Source: Sycobia sp. Sy_11 (taxonomy: Eukaryota > Arthropoda > Insecta > Hymenoptera > Epichrysomallidae). Taken from it: a stretch of DNA of 64,000 nucleotides. The DNA is taken from contig JACCIC010000121.1 in the NCBI GenBank assembly GCA_018907035.1, positions 1,143,501 through 1,207,500 of the forward strand. Direction: 5' to 3'. This document shows, piece by piece, positions 59,280-64,000 of this stretch (position 1 is the stretch's first letter; each line of letters starts with the position of its first letter). The notes beneath the pieces are model-generated. The model was not told the origin of the DNA and made no database searches. It saw only the letters and a list, made by a program, of their open reading frames with translations. The position numbers and the translations under genes were made by a program.

Positions 59280-59730
59280 GATTTTGACATGTAATTTGGA
59301 CGAGATCTTTTTCGAGAGTATTTCGAAAAAGAACAAGAAAATCATTTTGAGAATAATGAAAATGAGTGAAATCAAAGAACATAAATTAAAAACAAAGAAC
59401 CGACACGCATAATTGAGAACAAAAAACTACAGGGCATATATTATGTAATAAGTAAAGAAACCAAAGTGTTCAAGTAAGAATCAAGAGAATTGTAGAGAAT
59501 AAATGAGAATTAGCGAGAACGGGGCAGAATCGTAGTGCCAAAGCGACAACCTGAAGAAATTAAAGGCAGCAAGTCACAAATAGGAAAAAAAACGTAGAAC
59601 ACAAGTACGAGGATCAGAAAAAAATTCAAAGGACGCGAGTAAGAACCAGACAAAATCTAAGAACACAAGTAAAAACCAAGAATATTGACGATCACAAGTG
59701 TACATATTAGAGAAAATCGACTGGGATGAT
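59280..59730. repeat. Purine-rich, strand-asymmetric degenerate repeat
   Basis: The plus strand is strongly enriched in A and G. Variants of ACAAGTAAGAACCAAGAA recur at roughly 30-base spacing, best seen from 59595 to 59705 and more decayed upstream. It looks like an old minisatellite or a low-complexity element. Confidence 0.5.
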
Positions 59731-60479
59731 GGACAGAAAGGACAGAAAAATACTAAATGAAAACCATTTCGTTGTTATCATTCCACTTATTGTTAATGGC
59801 GCCGTCACTGAGGCTGATTTATTTAGCGTTCAAACTTCTTGAACTGCTCCTTGAGTATAAATCGATTTGAATTCATATCTGTCACATTTAATATTATTTA
59901 GTAAAAACTTACTAACATAATCAATCCAATTTGAAGATTCTCGCATACTATAGATTCTTCATCTAGAAACACAGACCTCTTGAAGTTACATTCATATTGT
60001 AGTCAAGAATTACTAATACACATGAAACGCTGAATATACTCTATCTGAATATTTAATTTAGTTAATTGAAACAGTAAATGCCCCAAATTTTATTACGAGC
60101 TATTTTCTACCACTGAAAAAATTTTATAAGGAGTTTGGTTTAAAAGACTCGCAACCCAAATCGTTTACAAACTGCAACAGAACATCGCGAAAAATTTACA
60201 ATTGTTGCGATGGAAAATAAAAAAAATTATTTTAAATAACCCGGGAAACCGCATTTAATCGATTTATTACCTCCCTCCCACGTAGAGTGTAATCGATATT
60301 AAAATATATATGCTCAATTCTGTACAAAAAAGAAAAAAACCCGCACAGTAAGCACATTCATACAGATGCCCGTTTGGTGCAAAGTCGAATGGAATGAATT
60401 TCACAAATTTTAAGTTAATTAAAACAGCTTTGTCAGAAAATTCAGCGCGCGTATGAAAAAAATTCCGTACATTTCAGGG

Positions 60480-60528
<49 letters not shown>

Positions 60529-60674
60529 AAATCCAATCTCTATACAGCAGCAGTGCTGGTATATGAAAACACAGATACAGATTTCTATACACACACAGAT
60601 TTCTATAAGAAAAAGTAAATTCGCCAAAAGACTAAATATATATACACGGTCTCCAAGTCGCGCGACAAGGGGAT

Positions 60675-60731
<57 letters not shown>

Positions 60732-61261
60732 AAATGCCGCCGCAGGACTGCTTACAGAGGCGTAAACAAAAACACAAGACGGACACGCGGTGCTCGCCGT
60801 ACGCCCCCCTGCTAAGAGCAAACTTGGCAGCGAGCCCTTTTGGCGTAAAACTCCGTCGCTAAATTGTGCCGGGCGACAGGAGGGCGAGAGGGGTTTATTA
60901 ATATTCTATTATATAAAAAAAGGAGTAAAAGAAAAGGCAAGGGAAGTATAGAATGGGTTGAACTACAGCAGTTGGTTGGCTGGGAGAGAAGCTCGAGCAA
61001 TTGAAACGACAGGGAGGTCCTTCCACTTCTCTCTGTCTCCTTATTCCCCCTCTCCTTTACTCTCATTGCCATTCCGCGCCATCCATTAATTGGAAAGCAT
61101 ATTGGGGATTCCTGCCAAGGAGTCTTTTTGAACACCCGCGGATGTTTTACCCATCGATCGATGGTTATTTGGCAGGTTGTTTCTTAAAATGAGACTCTGA
61201 TAGCGAAATGGTATGTAATTCAAAAGATCTCCCTTCCCTCTGTCGTTGAGACAGAACAATT

Positions 61262-61330
<69 letters not shown>

Positions 61331-64000
61331 TATATATACACACATAACCTACTATGGAAAGAAATAAATTCCGCGCCATATTCAAATACACGAGTTAAGA
61401 GAGTGGCCTTCTCCCTTGTGCTAGATCTTCATCCATTGTAGCAAACAGAGGCGTTAACGCAATTATAGCGTGAGCAATAACTGATATAGTCATCGCTCGT
61501 TAATTGTTTGAATTAAATATTCGAACTTATCGAAATGATCGATAAGTTCCGAGGAGTTTGGGCGATTGTTCGAATATGTGCGCTTGGGCACTATCCGATT
61601 GGTCCATTGATGACGGCGTATTCGTACGTTTGATGGATGCAAAAAAAAGAGAGCAAGCAGCGTAACGCTGGCTAACAGACGTCGATCAAATATCTCGCGT
61701 CGCAATATAATGAAATTTTGTCTTCCGCACCACTGGCCATTAAAAAGGTCCCATTCGGTCTCGATCGGGAATTGCTCTTTCCCCCTACTTTCTTTTCCGT
61801 TCCTCATTCTTTCACGTCTTTCTCTTGATATAACGTATAATTTCTTTCCAACACATATCACGTTTCTATATTTTGAAAAAATATGAGTATTATGAACAGG
61901 GATTCACGAGCTATAGAATGTTCATCTTTAACATTTACGTACACAAAGTTGTGTTGTTTTTAATAATATTATAATTATGTAAACACGAACTTTAGTTCAA
62001 AATGCCGTCGATTTATAACTGAAACAAACTTATCAAACTGTGTAGAAATGCGAGGAAGTTTTCTGAATTTTTATTCTGAATTTTACTATAAAATTTTTAA
62101 AGGTTTTTCATTTCTACAACGTTTCATTACATCCCTTAAAATTTTGCAGGAATGTAAAATTTACGTAAATAAAGTCCAAATTATCTAAAATTTCAAAATC
62201 ATAACCAGGAATTACTTTACACAAAAAATATTATTTATGAGAGTGAGCACTCTTCCCTCGGACGATAAAAATTGTCTCGAGCAGTCCCTTAATATCCGGC
62301 GCTTTAAATCGTCCCAGTTGAATTTCTATGAAAAATTCATATCGATCCGCTGCCTGTGAAAAAAATAATAATACCAATTTGGGTCATCGCGCATCGAGGA
62401 GTCGTCGATCGCTTCTCTAATATTAACACCTCGCAAAGTGGAGCACTTTAAACGTCGATAAGACGCAGCGCATTGAACAAATAATACGCAACTGGATAAG
62501 TATACGGGGAGAAGTTCGAGCGCTCTGATATATTAGACGCTTGTAAAATTCAAAGGGTATATTATCAAGTTCTATGAAAGATCATCTTTATCGGAAATTA
62601 ATTTAACAAGCCATCGTCATTAAAACTACGAATCATGCAGTACTATCCTCACATTTTTAAAAGATCAATTTCTTAAATTTCATTTAAAACATCTGTTAAA
62701 AAAAACGACAAACTATTTTTTGCTAAATTAATTTACTATTATAGGATTAACAAAAGAGGATTAAAATTTTCAAGATAAATCTATGAATGAGAGATATATA
62801 TCTGGAAATAAAGAAACGCTAATTGACCTAAATGTCCAATTGATTAAATATTATAATAATTTACGGATGAATGCACAGATTATAATCACGAAGTTTACCA
62901 AATATATAAAAAAAATTCTTGCTTTGTGAATAAAGCAGCTATTAATTTTGTATTCGAATCAATAAAGAAACGCCGCCCATATATAAAAAAAATTGTAAGT
63001 TAGAAGTTGTATACGTATTGTACTTTTTTGCGTCAAAGCTAATCCAACCTAATACATTTATTTTTTAACCATTATATAGATTGATCCTTGCATAAGTCTT
63101 TATTAACGGATCATTGCGATGTTATATTAAGGTATTATTGTCTTCATATGTAAATATAAAGACTAATATTTCATGTTCATGTATGTTGTGTTTGACGTGC
63201 CGTGAATTTCCAAACTACTATATAAATAATCCGCATTTATTGTGAAATAAATCTATGAGATGTCGGGGATTTCGAAGTAAATCGATTCATCTATAAAGTC
63301 GGCTACACTGGCGGCACCAAGTCCTATTGTCCATATAAATATATGTTATTTGTGATTTATGCCGCTCATGAAATGAAATAAAAAAGGCTCAAAAAGTTAT
63401 CAGGTCTAGATGGTCGTTCACTATTCCGTAACTCTTCTGAAATCGTATATACAAGTCTTTGAAAATGTGAACTCATGAATGCCAAGCTGATTTTCAATAC
63501 GGTATAGTCAGGTATAGTATTAAAGCCATTGTTATTTGGTTCTTTAGAAAATTACAAATCAATTCATTTGCAATAAAATAAAAAAATCCTCCAGCGTGTC
63601 AAATCGATCAATTTTCATTATGCTTTCGTATGCAATTTTTTTTCAACAGATAATTCCATGTTCGAGCATCGAAACTGCGTTATACTTTCAACAACATCGT
63701 TCAAATTATTTATCTACCGCGATATACCGGCGGTAACGTCGAAATGTATACTACTGAAAATTTGAATATAATATGCGCTACTATCGGCAATGAACAAAAC
63801 TAACAAATCTACGAAATGACTATACAAAATGTAGGCGAAAGGATGAACACCTTAAAAAAATTTCGGGGTTCCATACATTACCGAAATCAATAAAAATAAA
63901 ACATAAAAAACGTTAGTACGGTGAAGGGTTCAATTAAAATTTAATGAAAACAATGATATCGCATTTATTCTATTTTCGAATATGCCACGGGATTATACAA
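59731..64000. other. AT-rich to mixed non-coding DNA at the right end
   Basis: Contains (TA)n at about 60483-60525 and 60679-60726, and (CT)n at about 61264-61325. 60.7-61.1 kb and 62.25-62.55 kb are less AT-biased. No gene, RNA or transposon can be supported. Confidence 0.7.

Noticed and set aside
61523..61549. Short palindrome GAACTTATCG ... CGATAAGTTC
   Set aside because: Ten-base arms in AT-rich sequence are not enough to claim a terminator, binding site or element.

Overview
This window is animal nuclear DNA, almost certainly from an insect. It carries part of one multi-exon gene with GT-AG introns, embedded in long AT-rich non-coding DNA with a very heavy load of (TA)n, (GA)n, (CA)n and (AAT)n microsatellites. 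The gene is the 5' coding half of neural (N-) cadherin, CadN, on the minus strand. The assignment rests on near-identity, as I remember it, to Drosophila CadN in several exons (for example DVNDEPPYFINRPLPMQ, FELPDYQAHNVDEDIP and TDVNDNPPLFDRQKYVENV). A hymenopteran host is plausible from the retrotransposon type and the alternation of GC-rich islands with AT-rich deserts, but the sequence does not prove it.

Layout, in transcription order (right to left). The first coding exon is 16188..14748, within an exon that reaches a splice acceptor after 16250. It is followed by a predicted 9-nt microexon (12759..12751) and exons 11567..11376, 9834..9588, 8580..8361, 7915..7639, 4293..3698, 2606..2460 and 1396..1205. 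Every junction phase was checked. The pieces sum to 3,321 nt, exactly 1,107 codons, with no stop. The coding product runs from a signal peptide through a poorly conserved prodomain with a KRRVTR processing site, and then through seven complete or partial cadherin repeat boundaries. The gene leaves the window at its left edge. The remaining cadherin repeats, the EGF and laminin-G domains, the transmembrane segment and the catenin-binding tail must lie beyond position 1.

From 16.25 to 64 kb I find no protein-coding gene. This stretch is the long upstream region and/or 5'-UTR intron(s) of CadN. It alternates between AT-rich DNA and GC/CpG-richer islands (about 18.1-19.1, 22.8-24.3, 27.5-28.3, 29.0-30.3, 35.4-36.5, 37.5-38.8, 40.4-41.7, 43.8-45.3, 46.0-47.5, 49.5-50.7, 54.0-55.5 and 57.4-59.1 kb). 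These islands are the natural places for the unseen first exon(s), promoter and enhancers.

Transposon remnants: a degraded non-LTR retrotransposon 3' end with RNase H and zinc-knuckle relics (about 34.6-35.3 kb), a probable gypsy-type solo LTR (about 19.24-19.46 kb), and two fold-back MITE-like elements inside CadN introns (5.07-5.31 kb and 9.97-10.27 kb). There is also a tRNA-like SINE-type trace near 57.45 kb. The most interesting observation is the 9-nt CadN microexon. I saw no CRISPR array, operon, phage or obvious new multi-gene system.
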